DNA of 64,000 nt. Origin: Anaeromyces robustus. Its lineage: Eukaryota > Neocallimastigomycota > Neocallimastigomycetes > Neocallimastigales > Neocallimastigaceae. Shown here piece by piece: positions 44,075 through 54,751 of the stretch. Made by a program: the position numbers and the translations under genes. A model generated the notes under the pieces. It was not told the DNA's origin. It did no database searches and saw nothing but the letters and a program-made list of their open reading frames with translations. The stretch spans positions 331,001 through 395,000 of the forward strand of contig MCFG01000002.1 of NCBI GenBank assembly GCA_002104895.1. Reading direction: 5' to 3'. Within the stretch, counting starts at the first letter, position 1. Every line of letters begins with the position of its first letter.

Positions 44075-44640
44075 AAGTAATCCTCTATCTCTATTAAATA
44101 TAGATTGGGCTTTTATTTTTTTTTTTTATAGTTTTTATTCTTATTAGAAACGAAATGAAAGAAATGTAATAAATTTAAAAAAAAATACTGATAATATGTT
44201 AAGCAAGAATTCTATCTATCTATCTATTTTTTTTAAGAACCAATGGAATAATAGAATGCTACGATTAAAGAAAAAAAAAATAGATAATGAGAGAATGAAT
44301 TTGTAGTCTCATTAAAAAAAAAATTTTTTTTGAGTTGAAATAATAGAAATAGTAATAAATTTAAAGGAAAAAGAATCAACAACAACAGAAAAAAAAAAAA
44401 AAAAAAAAGGAAAGGAGGAAGGAATACTAAGAATTTATTTATAACAAGAATTATAAAACCATGGTAGGACCATTGAAAGTTGATAGGGCAGAAATTTGAA
44501 TGAGCCATCGTCGACGTAAAATCATACGATACGATTCGAAAAGTTATTATGAATTCACCAAAAAAACTGGTTGCCCAGATTGGTTTTTTGAATTCTATGA
44601 ATACTAAAGAAAGGAATATGAGGTGGTTAAAATAAATTAA
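43671..44640 (-). pseudogene. Possible decayed or multi-exon gene fragments
   Basis: Three minus-strand open segments have mixed, protein-like residue content and codons unlike the A/T flanks. Read in transcription order they are: 44640 to about 44440 (containing KKPIWATSFFGEF and AHSNFCPINFQWSYHGF); 43883-43800 (MDLDEDYEDNMVFSLMG, ending in Lys and stop); and 43766-43671 (MLIGGTEDSDMTGTTTIF, ending GLR and stop). The last runs into AG|GTAGGT, a plausible splice donor. They are not in one frame and I cannot join them with confident splice sites. I do not recognise a family. They may be exons, a pseudogene, or chance open frames in less biased DNA; the plus strand at 44500-44607 is also open for 35 codons. 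Confidence 0.25.
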
Positions 44641-44644
44641 AAAG

Positions 44645-44692
44645 GAAGGGAAGAGAGAGAGAGAAAAAGAGAAAGAGAGAGAGAGAAGTTAA
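44645..44692. repeat. GA-rich microsatellite
   Basis: A purine-only tract dominated by GAGAGA and GAAAGA. It is one of the few G-rich simple repeats in the window. No associated gene can be shown. Confidence 0.8.
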
Positions 44693-44871
44693 ATGAATTT
44701 AACAGCTATTTTAATATATTTTATCGATGCCGAAAATCATTTCATTTATTTTTTAATCCATTCAAGTTATTTCATATATGTAAGTTAATTAACTATTTAC
44801 TTTTATATAATAGGAACAACAAAAAAACAAAAAAATAAGAAACAATATCATCAACAAAAAAAGATCCCCAT

Positions 44872-44960
44872 AACAGAAAAGAATGAAATTTACCAAACCT
44901 AAAAACTCCAACTATGATGTATGGAAGTTCTATTGTTGGTAAATTTCATTCTTTTCTGTT
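44872..44960. repeat. Perfect 25-bp stem hairpin, 39-base loop
   Basis: The left arm at 44872-44896 (AACAGAAAAGAATGAAATTT then ACCAA) is exactly reverse-complemented at 44936-44960. The loop between is of mixed composition (contains ACTCCAACTATGATG). It could be a small foldback element, terminal repeats of a tiny MITE, or the precursor of a structured RNA. Neither arm is simple sequence, so a chance origin is very unlikely. Confidence 0.8.
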
Positions 44961-45000
44961 GTGAGAGCAATTAATTAAATCTATATCAATTAAATTTAAT

Positions 45001-45285
45001 GAATAAAAATTGGAATAAAAATTATTGAATAAAATTAGAATAAAATTAGAATAAGAATTGGAATAAGAATTGGAATAAGAATTGGAATAAGAATTGGAAT
45101 AAGAATTGGAATAAGAATTGGAATAAGAATTGGAATAAGAATTGGAATAAGAATTGAAATAAAGTTGGAATAAAATTGGAATAAAATTGAATAAAAATTG
45201 AATAAAAATTGAATAAAATTGAATAAAAATTGAATAAAAATTAATTGAATAAAATTGGAATAAAAATTGAATAAAGTAGGATAGA
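45001..45285. repeat. 12-bp GGAATAAGAATT minisatellite
   Basis: About nine exact head-to-tail copies of the 12-mer occupy roughly 45049-45156. They are flanked by degenerate GAATAAAATTG and GGAATAAAAATT copies on both sides. Because the unit is a multiple of three, minus-strand frames stay open as Ser-Tyr-Ser-Asn or Ile-Pro-Ile-Leu repeats; no start, splice or domain evidence supports a protein. Confidence 0.85.
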
Positions 45286-45470
45286 ATAGAAATGGAGATA
45301 AAAAGGACAAAAAAAAAAACTCTTGAGGATTGACAAAACAATTATGATTTATATATATATATATGGAAATGAAATTCATTTCAAAGTTGATTATTTAGGG
45401 AGACAACAGAGCTTTAGAAGAAGCAAAAAGTTTGTAATAGAAAAAAATTAAAAAAATTAAATTAAAAAGA

Positions 45471-45703
45471 AAAAGGATTTATCATGTATACCAAGTTGAT
45501 GATTATTTAATTTTTTTTTTTTGTTAAAACATTGTGGATAGAAATAGAAAGTTAAAATTAAACATGATTAACAATTATAGAGTTTAAATTAAAAAAGGAT
45601 TTATCATGTATACCAAGATGATGATTATTTAATTTTTTTTTTGTTAAAATATTGTGGATAGAAACAGAAAGTTAAAATTAAACATGATTAAGAATTATAG
45701 AAT
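45471..45703. repeat. Direct repeat of about 112 bp
   Basis: The block containing GGATTTATCATGTATACCAA, GATGATTATTTAA, GTGGATAGAAA and AAACATGATTAA occurs at about 45471-45582 and 45593-45703. The copies differ at a few positions and in T-run length. It is a tandem segmental duplication of non-simple sequence. Confidence 0.8.
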
Positions 45704-46521
45704 TTTTTTTTTAAAAAAAGAGGCTTAATTGAATTATTTAAAATTAATAATAGTAATTGAATTACTTAAAATTATTAATAATAGTAAAAGAAACCATCAA
45801 TTCTATTGTTATTTTGACTGTTGATCTTGATTAAGTTCTTGGAAAATTTTTTTTTTTTATTTATTTTTTATTTTTTATTTCTTATTTTTATTTTTTTTTT
45901 ATTTTTATTTTTTTTTATTTTTAAATACATAAATATCACACAATAAGAGAAAATAATAAGGATAAATGATAAAAAAAAATACTAAATATACTTAAAATAT
46001 ACTAATTATTATTACCCATCAAGATTTTCATTAAAAGTTGTTTTATCCCGAGATTCATATATCCTAAACTCAGACTTCTTTACAAACTTTTAAACTTTCC
46101 TTCCCTCCTTCCTTCTTCTTCCATTTTTACTCATTAGAGGCTTTACCATTTATTATAATGGGTTGGGGGTATCATTAAAGTAAATTGTATTTTGAGTTTC
46201 ATTCATTTTCAAGGTATGATTAAAATTTGCTTATTCGGTAGATAAATTGTTTAACATACTCTTTAGTGGGATTCTCATTAGAAATTTTCATTCAAATTTT
46301 AAGTAAGTTAAAGTCTATAATACAAAAACCCTTCCTTTTTTTCTTTTTATTTTTATTTTTATTTTTATTTTTTTAGTTTATATTTTATTTTTTTAATATA
46401 TGTATATCGATATCAAATTTATAATTTGTATATATATAATTATAAATAAGATTTATGAAATGAATTTATACAGATTTTATATTAAATAATAAATATATAA
46501 TTTTAAATATTAATAAAATAT

Positions 46522-46601
<80 letters not shown>

Positions 46602-46850
46602 TAATAATAATAATAAATAATAATAATAATAAATAATGATAATAATAATTAAATAATAATAATAATAATAATAATTAATAATAAATAATAAATAATGATA
46701 ATAATAATTAAATATAATGGTGTGTATCATTACATAAATTAAAATAATGATTACAATGGTTTTTGGGGTAGGTATATAATAATATTAGAGAAAAAATAAT
46801 TAATCTTTTGTATCTCTAAAATTAATTTCTTGTATCTTTTTAGACAAGAT

Positions 46851-46903
<53 letters not shown>

Positions 46904-47690
46904 TAAGTTTCAATTATTATTTGTTTTTTCCCCATATTTATGATTTTAAACAAAATAAAATATACATTATATATTTTTTTATTATTCTTAATTTTTTCTT
47001 TACATTCTTTTTTTTTATTTTATTTTATTTTATTTTATTTTATTTATTTATTTATTTATTTATTTTATTATATTATATTATATTATATTATATTATATTT
47101 TATTTTATATTATTTTTTTTTTTAATTTTATTTTTAATTTTTATTAATATCAATATCATTAACATTAAAATGTTTTCTAATTTTTTTTTTCAGTTACTTT
47201 AACTTTTTATTTATTCTTTCTTTTTTTTAATTACTGCCAATTTATGATTTCTAATTTTCTTTTTTTAATTTTATTATTATTATTACTACTGTAAACATTA
47301 AATAAATCTAATATATATATATATATATATATATAATATTTATGAATATGATGAAAATAATCAATATATATATCTGTATAAAATCACATAAATCGTATTA
47401 TTAATATACATAAATATTTTTATCTTATTAATTTTAATGATGTATAAATGTATATAATAATAAAAATAATAGATAGATAATCATATAAAAAACATTTTTA
47501 TTTTTTTACGCTATAATGTAACATATAAAGTTGATTAAAATAAGATAATAATAACTTTTTTAAATTTTTTTTTTTTTATTTCTTGTTATATATTTATTTT
47601 TTTTTTAATTACAATACATTTTCTTTTTAATTTATTTTAATTGTTTTTAATCTTTTTTTAATACTAGCCATTATTGTAGAGTTTTTTTTT
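45704..47690. other. Intergenic spacer with a mixed-composition patch
   Basis: Mostly A/T tracts plus an AAT/ATT microsatellite (46525-46715). The patch at 46020-46330 is less biased. On its minus strand two adjacent short open segments in different frames, 46291-46220 (MKISNENPTKEYVKQFIYRI) and 46221-46153 (contains MNETQNTIYFNDTPNPL), read like real protein, either side of a possible frameshift. I do not recognise a family, and confidence that this is genic is low. Open frames at 46503-46730 and 46921-47202 are microsatellite or T-tract translations. Confidence 0.35.
46527..46715. repeat. AAT microsatellite with interruptions
   Basis: About 24 continuous AAT/ATA units are followed by interrupted AATAAT/AAATAATGATAAT stretches. 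Non-coding in all frames except as homopolymeric Asn, Ile or Tyr. Confidence 0.9.
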
Positions 47691-48020
47691 TTTTCCTTAA
47701 TGTATATACTAAACTTCTCTACCATACCAATGATTACGACATTTATTGGGAGATACTCATGGTAAAAGGAGACAAAGTCTAATAACAATGACAATGTATA
47801 TAGAACCCTGTTCTAGTAGTAGAACATAACGACATAGGTGGGGAAGGTCGACATTGAATTGATAAGCCATATTAATATCATCACCCTACAGGTATTACAA
47901 GTATACCTATATTAATACCTATGAGAGATGAGACTACCTGTATATAAAAAAAAAATCTAAATTTTATTTATAGACTAAACATATCATCTATCTAATTTCT
48001 TATATATTGTAATATAGATT

Positions 48021-48056
<36 letters not shown>
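47690..48056. other. Higher-complexity island ending in an A35 tract
   Basis: About 250 bases (47690-47945) contain words such as AACCCTGTTCTAGTAG, GTGGGGAAGGTCGACATTG and ATCACCCTACAGGTATTAC, clearly above the surrounding GC level. Imperfect palindromic ACAGGTA/TACCTGT words bracket 47888-47942. On the minus strand a 37-codon frame (starting MAYQFNVDLPHLC) is open, but plus-strand frames are also open. An uninterrupted run of 35 A follows at 48022-48056. The island may be a structured RNA gene, a relic exon or a retroposed copy with its tail; no obvious flanking duplication was found. Confidence 0.35.
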
Positions 48057-48057
<1 letters not shown>

Positions 48058-48421
48058 AGTACTTTAGCTAAAACACTACATAAAATTTTTATTTTATTTT
48101 TTTTAATAACATTTTAATAATTATTTATTTTTTTTTTAGTAATATTTATTGTTATTATAACATAATGTTATGTTATATACAAATATATATATATATATTT
48201 AATAATTAGCTTAATCTTTTTTTTTTTTTTTTTTGTTATTTTATGACTTACACTTTTTAAAATCGTAATAATAAATGGTTAATGATAAAATAAGTTAGTT
48301 ATTTAATAAACTTTTTATTCTTTCTTTTTATTTATTTATTTATTTAATTATATTTATTGTTATTACAGTATGTCTTTTTTTATAAAATTAAGAATAAATT
48401 CAAAAGATCCTATTGTCATCG

Positions 48422-49030
48422 TGAAAATAATATCATTAATTAATAATGGCTCGATGACTATGTTTCTTTATAGTTATAGGGTATAAAAAAGATATAAATT
48501 TATTCTGATCAAATAATATAACAACTCTAAAGAGAGTCAAAAAATTTTTTTAATAAATTAATATAATGTTCATTAAACTCTTTCTTTCTTTTTTTTTTTT
48601 TTTTTTTTTTTTTGGATATTATATATATATCTTTTATTAAAAATTTCGTATTTACTTCTTGTTATGTATCAAACGAATTATTTTCTTGTCCTTTATTTTA
48701 TGTATCAAACTAATTTTTTTTTCTTGTCCTTTATTTTATGTATCAAACGAACTATTTTCTTGTTCTTTATTTTATGTATCAAACGAACTATTTTCTTGAC
48801 TTTTATTTTATGTGTCAAACGAATTATTTTCTTGTCCTTTATTTTATATATCAAACGAATTATTTTTTAACAAAAATTTATATAATATTAATATTAGAAT
48901 GAAATTTTTTTTGACTCTCTATGGAGTTGTTATATTATTTGATCAGAATAAATTTATATCCTTTTATACCCTATCACTATAGAGAAACATAGTCATCGAG
49001 CCATTAATAGTTAATGAAATTATTTTCAAT
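48422..49030. mobile_element. Foldback element 1 with tandem-repeat core
   Basis: The left arm (48422 to about 48560) contains GGCTCGATGACTATGTTTCT, AGGGTATAAAA, ATAAATTTATTCTGATCAAA and AACAACTC..AGAGAGTC. The right arm (about 48903-49030) carries the reverse complement of all of these in mirrored order, differing only at scattered positions. Between them is a tandem array of a 36-bp unit (48664-48870). Long subterminal inverted repeats around a short repetitive core are the hallmark of foldback or MITE-type non-autonomous DNA elements. No transposase is encoded and I could not define a target-site duplication. Confidence 0.75.
48664..48870 (+). repeat. 36-bp tandem repeat, about six copies
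   Basis: The unit TATGTATCAAACGAATTATT followed by TTCTTGTCCTTTATTT repeats about six times with small variants (ACGAACT, CTTGTTC, GTGTCAAACG). The 36-bp period keeps a frame open with a 12-residue MYQTNYFLVLYF-like repeat. I regard this as a consequence of period rather than a gene, since it lies in the core of a foldback element. Confidence 0.8.
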
Positions 49031-49043
49031 TCACATAAAATAT

Positions 49044-49113
49044 ATATAAAAGGAAAGAAAATCTATGTAAATGCTTTATTTAATATTTACATATATTTTC
49101 TTTCCTTTTATAT
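49044..49113. repeat. Near-perfect hairpin between the two foldback elements
   Basis: ATATAAAAGGAAAGAAAATC continuing TATGTAAAT is mirrored by ATTTACATATATTTTCTTTCC continuing TTTTATAT, leaving a loop of about a dozen bases. The arms are about 28 bp with one mismatch or so. It is possibly a separate miniature element or a remnant of a nested one. Confidence 0.65.
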
Positions 49114-49304
49114 TTATCAAAAATCTACTAATTACTTGAAAAAAAGTTTATCTTTAAATATTTATTAATTAAAATTAAATCATTAAGCATTTAAAATGTA
49201 TTTTCAAAATAAAACATATTTAAATTTAATTTCTTTTATCTTTTTAACTTTACAAAAAAAAAATAAAAGATATAGAATATGTCAAAATATATCTTTTATA
49301 ATCT

Positions 49305-50440
49305 TTTTTTTTATACCTTATTTTAAATATAAGAAAAAATTAAATTTTAAATAATAATTTTAATAAAATTTATTGAATATTTATTATTTTATATGTTGCT
49401 CGTAATAAAATAAAAATAAAAAGAAAAAGATAATGTTTGAGATTGTACATTTTTTTAAGGATTGTTTGAAAAAAAAAAAAGACAGAAAAATAGGTAAAAA
49501 AAGTGTTTGATTATTATATTTTTTTTATTTTTTAATTATACAGGGAAAAAAAAAGATCGAGAAATAGGATTAAAAAAAAAAAATAAATAAAAAAATGAAG
49601 AAAAAACTCTATCAGTAACAGGATGTTAAAATAAATTGAATTAAAAAAAAAAAGAAAGAAAAAAGAAATTTTATTTATTAATATATATTACATTAATAAA
49701 TCCTTATATCAATCAACTAGAAAAATTTATCTTCATATATACATTTCAACATTATAAATATATAATTTAAGGAAATAATTTTTTAATAAATCAAATATAT
49801 AAATTCATTTTTCTTGAATAATTCTTAAAAAAAAAATAATAAAAAATAAAATGTCAAACACCTCATTTTCTTTTATTATTTTTTTTTTATTTTTTATTTT
49901 TATACTCTCATTATTCTAAATTTTATGGTTTAAAAAAAAATAATAATAATTAAATTAATTTCGAAAAATATTGTTATTTGCCTAGTAGAATTAAAGTTTA
50001 GACTTCATATATGCATTTTTACATTACAAATATCTAATATATGAGAAAACATATTTTTATAAATTAGAAATATTTCTAATTTTTTTTTTAAACATCTGGT
50101 TATTATTTATACTTTTTTTTTTCTTCATCTTTATTTAATTCAATTTACTTTAATATCCTGTTACTTATATAGTTTTTTCTTAATCTTTTATTTATTTATT
50201 TATTTAATTCTATTTCTCGATATTTTTTCCTGTACAATTAATAAATAAATAAAAAAAAATATAATATCAGATATTTTTTTACCTATTTTTTTGTCATTTC
50301 TTCTCGAACAATCCTTAAAAAAAAATTACAATCGCAAACAATATTACAAACAATATATAATAATAATAAATATTTAATAAATTATATTAAAGTTATTATT
50401 TGAAATTTGTTTTATATTTAAAATAAAGTATAAAAAACCA
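49305..50440. mobile_element. Foldback element 2, arms of about 300-340 bp
   Basis: The left arm (about 49305-49645) reads in order TTATTTTAAATATA, AAGGATTGTTTGA, AAAATAGGTAAAAAA, ATCGAGAAATAGGATTAA, AGAAAAAACT, AGTAACAGGATGTTAAA, AAATTGAATTAA. The right arm (about 50130-50440) contains the reverse complements of all these in mirrored order with scattered differences. The 480-bp centre holds imperfect direct copies of a TTCATATATACATTT block and a further TTCTTGAATAATTCTTAAA copy related to the arms, suggesting nesting. No transposase is seen. A/T flanks prevent identification of target-site duplications. Confidence 0.7.
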
Positions 50441-50785
50441 AAAAAATAAAAATAAAAATAAAAATAAAAATAAAAATAAAAATAAAAATAAAATAACAAA
50501 AGAATAAAGAAAATAAATTTATATTTAATGCCATTTATTTAAGAAAAATAAATTATTTTGATCGTCTATTATAAAGAATAATTTAATATTGTGTGAAATT
50601 TTTATAAAAAAAAATTAAAAAAGTACTTTAAACCTAATGATTTTTACGGTTAACTCTTTTTTTTTTAAAAAAAAAATTAAATAACCGATATGATATAAAA
50701 TAATTAAAGAAAACTAGATATAAAGTAATATAAATAATAAAAATATATTCATTGTCCTTTATATTTTATTAATTTTTTTTTTTTA
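50441..50785. other. A/T spacer
   Basis: AAAATA hexanucleotide repeats (50440-50494) followed by A/T tracts. No gene or structured element is visible. Confidence 0.6.
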
Positions 50786-51160
50786 ATTTCTTTATATATT
50801 ACTTTTAGAAATTTTTTTTTTTTTTAGTTTTTTAATAATAATACTTTTCATAAATTTAATTTTCTAATATTTCTTAATTCTATAACATTTCTATGATTTT
50901 TTCTGATGTCATTAATATTCTTATGATTTTTTTTTGATTTCCTTTGATTTCTTTTGATTTCTTTGATTTCTTTGATTTTTTTAATTTCTTTATATATTAC
51001 TTCTAGAAACTTTTTTAATTTCTTTATATATTACTTTTAGAAATTTTTTTTTTTTTTTTTTTTTAGTTTTTTAATAATAATACTTTTCATAAATATAATT
51101 TTCTAATATTTCTTATTTCTATAACATTTCTATGATTTTTTCTGATGTCATTAATATTCT

Positions 51161-51193
<33 letters not shown>

Positions 51194-51250
51194 GATTTCT
51201 TTTGATTTCTTTTGATTTCTTTGATTTCTTTGATTTCTTTGATTTTTATG
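50786..51250. repeat. Direct duplication of about 230 bp with GATTTCTTT array
   Basis: The word ATTTCTTTATATATTACTT occurs at about 50786, 50985 and 51019. The long unit after the first and third copies shares TTTTTTAATAATAATACTTT, CTATAACATTTCTATGATTT, TTCTGATGTCATTAATATTC and a terminal (GATTTCTTT)n array. The copies differ mainly in T-run length, so this is a local segmental duplication with slippage in its microsatellite. Confidence 0.75.
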
Positions 51251-51807
51251 ATTTCAATTAATTATTTTATAATTTTATTAATTTTATTAATTTTAAAAAT
51301 TTTATTATACTAAAAATTTAATATATTTTTCAAGATTAAATTTATTTTTCAATTCAATTCATTTTAAACTTTAAATTATAATTATTTTAATAAATAGTAA
51401 TAAAATAATTAATAATATATTTATATAATTATTAATTATTAATTTATATTAATATATAATTTTTTTATTTATTAATATTTATTATTGTATAAAAAAAAAA
51501 AGTAAAACAAAAGTTATTAGCTTCCGACTTATAAAAACTTTCCAGTAGAATAGGTACAATCCATTTATTATTTTTATTAGTTTTATGACAATCTTTCATG
51601 AGGTAAAGAAATTTTTCATGGATCATGGATCATCCATTGAATTAAAAATTTGGTTGGTATTTAAAAATTGCATTATATGTTTTTTAACTATATCAGTATA
51701 TTATATTTAAATTTTATTAACATTCATTAAATAAAATAAAATTATAACAAAAAAAAAAGTTTTAGTATTCTTCACTGCTTAATAATAATACTTATGTTGC
51801 TTTGGAT

Positions 51808-51932
51808 CGATCAAAATATATTTATTTTTGAATATATATTTCGATATAATAAATAGATGATCAAAATGTATTTATTTTTGAATATATATTTGGATATAAT
51901 AAATAGATTATTAAAATGTATTTATTTTTGAA
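51808..51932. repeat. 51-bp minisatellite, 2.5 copies
   Basis: Units run from GATCAAAATATATTTATTTT through TGAATATATATTTCGATATA to ATAAATAGAT. The second copy differs at a few bases and the third is truncated. Confidence 0.7.
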
Positions 51933-52118
51933 TAATTATACTTAATAAAAGAAAAAAGAAAAGAAGGAGAAATAGTTTTAAAAATATATTTTTGATTATA
52001 ATAAAATTTTTTTTTTATAATTTTTATAGTTTTATAAATTAATAAAAAAAAGTTAAAGAATATTATGAATAAATTAATACATATTATTTGTTATTAATAG
52101 CTAAATCATTCTTTCCAT

Positions 52119-52164
52119 TTGGTAAAAATAATTATAAAAAAAAATATAATATTATTTTTACCAA
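52119..52164. repeat. Perfect 14-bp hairpin
   Basis: TTGGTAAAAATAAT and ATTATTTTTACCAA are separated by 18 A/T bases. The GG and CC ends pair, which makes it more than a chance A/T match. Role unknown. Confidence 0.5.
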
Positions 52165-53847
52165 CTTTAAAAATAAAAAAAAAAAAAGAAAATTTATATA
52201 TTATTTATTTATTTTAATATATTTAATCTTATTTTAATTTTATATATTATTTATTATTTTTAATTTCTATAGAATACATAACTTAAAATAAACCAAATAT
52301 TTATACTAATTAGATAATTATTTTTATAACGGTTATTTTCATCATTTCACAAAATATATATCAATTTTTTTTTTTAACATTTAATCAGTATACATATTTA
52401 TATACAGATAAAGGATAAAATTTTATTTTTTTTTCTACTGTCAATATTTCTTATTCTTATTATTATTATAATTACTATAAAAAAAAAAAAAAAAAAACAA
52501 TTTACTTTATTTATATATATATATAAATATTTTTTTTTATTAAAGGTATTTATTTAATTATTAATTAATAATTTATTTATTTTTATAGTTTTTTATATAA
52601 TTTTTTTTTTTTAATTAAATTTTGATTAAAGTCTAATTTATATAAACAATATTAAAAAATTAAATTTTTAATAATATATTATATAATACAAATACATTTT
52701 ATAAAATAAAAAAAAATTCATCACATTGTTATTTATTGAATAAATAATATTTTAAATATTTGAAAATAGAATTTTTAAAACTTTAACACTTTTTAATATA
52801 TAATTTTTTAAAATTTTTTTTTTTTTTTAAAAAAAAATAAAAAAATAGTTTAATTAAATGTTTTCTGTATTATATTATATTTAATTTATTATTACATAAT
52901 CATTTCATTATTCTTTTATAATTTTTGTTTTACTTTTTTATAATTATTATATATATTTTAATATTACTTTTTTTATTATTTTATTTTATTTTTATTTTTA
53001 TTTTTATTTTATTTTTTTTTTTTATTTTGTTTATATTAATAAATAAAACAATAATTAAAACAATAATAATAATATTCAGTTAATATTTAATTAATAGTCA
53101 GTAGTAATATTCAATAAAGATTAATAAATAATTTTATATATATTTTTATAATATTTTGTATATTAATATTATATAATAAATTATTTTTTTTTTCTATTCC
53201 ACAAATTTTGTTATATTATATATTAGGTTTTCCAATTTTTTTTTTAAAAAAAGAAAATAATAATAATAAAATAATAACGATAACAATAACAATAAAGTAT
53301 TAGTTTTTAGCTTTTATATTGTATTATAAACTTTTTTACAAAAAAAAAAAAAGTTTAAATATTTATGTCAATTTCATAAAAATGAAGAAAAGAGTAACAA
53401 CTAATTCAATACTCAATTCAAAATTTATATTGATAACAGAGAGTTTTAATATTTTCAGTATTATAAAAACGTTTTAATTTTATTATATAATATCTTTTTT
53501 TCTTTTATAAAAACTATTAATATATATATTTATTTTTTATATTATTAAGCTTAAAAAAATAAAGGAAAAAAAAAAAAGAAAAGATAAGAAAAGAAAAGTC
53601 ATTCACTTCATTTCAATTTATTTTTTTTTTTTCTTTCTTGAATATATAATATAGAATATATATTTCTTAATATTAACATTTATTTTATTAAGTCAGTTGT
53701 AAAATATAAAAAAAAAAATATTAGCACTAATTATAAAAAATATATAAATGCTTTTTAAAGTTTTATTCATAATTACATTGTATATATAAAAGTAAAAATC
53801 AGCATTTATCTACAAAATAAATACAGCAATAAAAAATAAAAATAAAA

Positions 53848-53878
<31 letters not shown>

Positions 53879-54751
53879 CAATACGTATTTTGTCAATGAA
53901 ATGGAGAAATCGCTTTTTATAAAAGGTAAAAAAAAATAATTCGAAAATATAATATTTTTATAAGAGTAACTTAACTTACCTTTAAATCTAATAATATTAT
54001 TATTACTATTATTACTATTATTATTATTATTATTACTATTATTTTCTTTTATTATACTATAATATGAAAATATTATTTCTTTTGTAGATATAAAATAAAA
54101 AAAATATTAATAATATTGGTTATGGAAAATTTGATAATATAAGTATAAAAAATCAGTTGTATTATACATATATTTTTATTTTCAAAATTTTAATATTATT
54201 ATATCAAAAGAAACTTCTATTTTATACGAACACTAACTTACACAACACGAAAAAAAAAAATAAATATTTTTTTGATTATAAAATACTATATATTATAAAT
54301 TAATTTGAGTAATTTTTACAGCAGTAATAGTATTAAGAATAAAAATAATAAAATAAATAAATAATTAATTAAATTCAGAAAGAGAAACGAAGGAAGAAAA
54401 AGAAAAAGGAAAAAAAAAAAAATAATAATTAAAAATTATAATAAAATATATATTGTTATAAAAGAAATAATTTTTTTTATAATAATATATAAATTTTTTT
54501 TTTTTTGTATTTAAGTATATTTTTTTTTTACAATTAATCGTAAAAGGAAATATAAATAAGGAAAAAGAAGAAAAAGAAAAGAAAAAAAAAAAATAAAAAA
54601 TAAAAAAAAAAGAATTATTAGATATAGTATTTTTCTTTTTAATTGTATAAATATACCATTTTTTTCTTTTCTTATTTTATCTTTTTTTTTTTTATCAATT
54701 ATTATTTAGAAATAATTGATAAAAAATTTTTTTTGATTTAATATTCTTATA

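Larger units (their letters stand above)
51251..54751. other. Intergenic region upstream of second cyclin gene
   Basis: A/T-rich. It contains a 51-bp minisatellite (about 51808-51932, TGTATTTATTTTTGAATATA-type units), a perfect 14-bp-arm hairpin (52119-52164, TTGGTAAAAATAAT and complement) and an A-rich run near 53846-53878. A short patch at 53880-54010 is less biased and has donor-like AAAAG|GTAAAA after ATGGAGAAATCGC, with an acceptor-like TTTTGTAG at 54077-54087. Joining them gives a stop at once, so at most it is an untranslated leader exon. The promoter of the downstream gene cannot be placed. Confidence 0.5.

Noticed and set aside
44946-45379. Long minus-strand frames with Ser-Tyr-Ser-Asn or Ile-Pro-Ile-Leu repeats
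   Set aside because: Products of a 12-bp minisatellite, which keeps all three frames open.
46503-47202. Open frames on both strands over AAT and T-tracts
   Set aside because: Homopolymeric Ile, Tyr or Phe; microsatellite translation.
53880-54120. Possible tiny coding exon (ATGGAGAAATCGC.. with donor) upstream of cyclin gene 2
   Set aside because: Splicing to the nearest acceptor gives an immediate stop, and the downstream ATG at 54752 has its own in-frame stop upstream.
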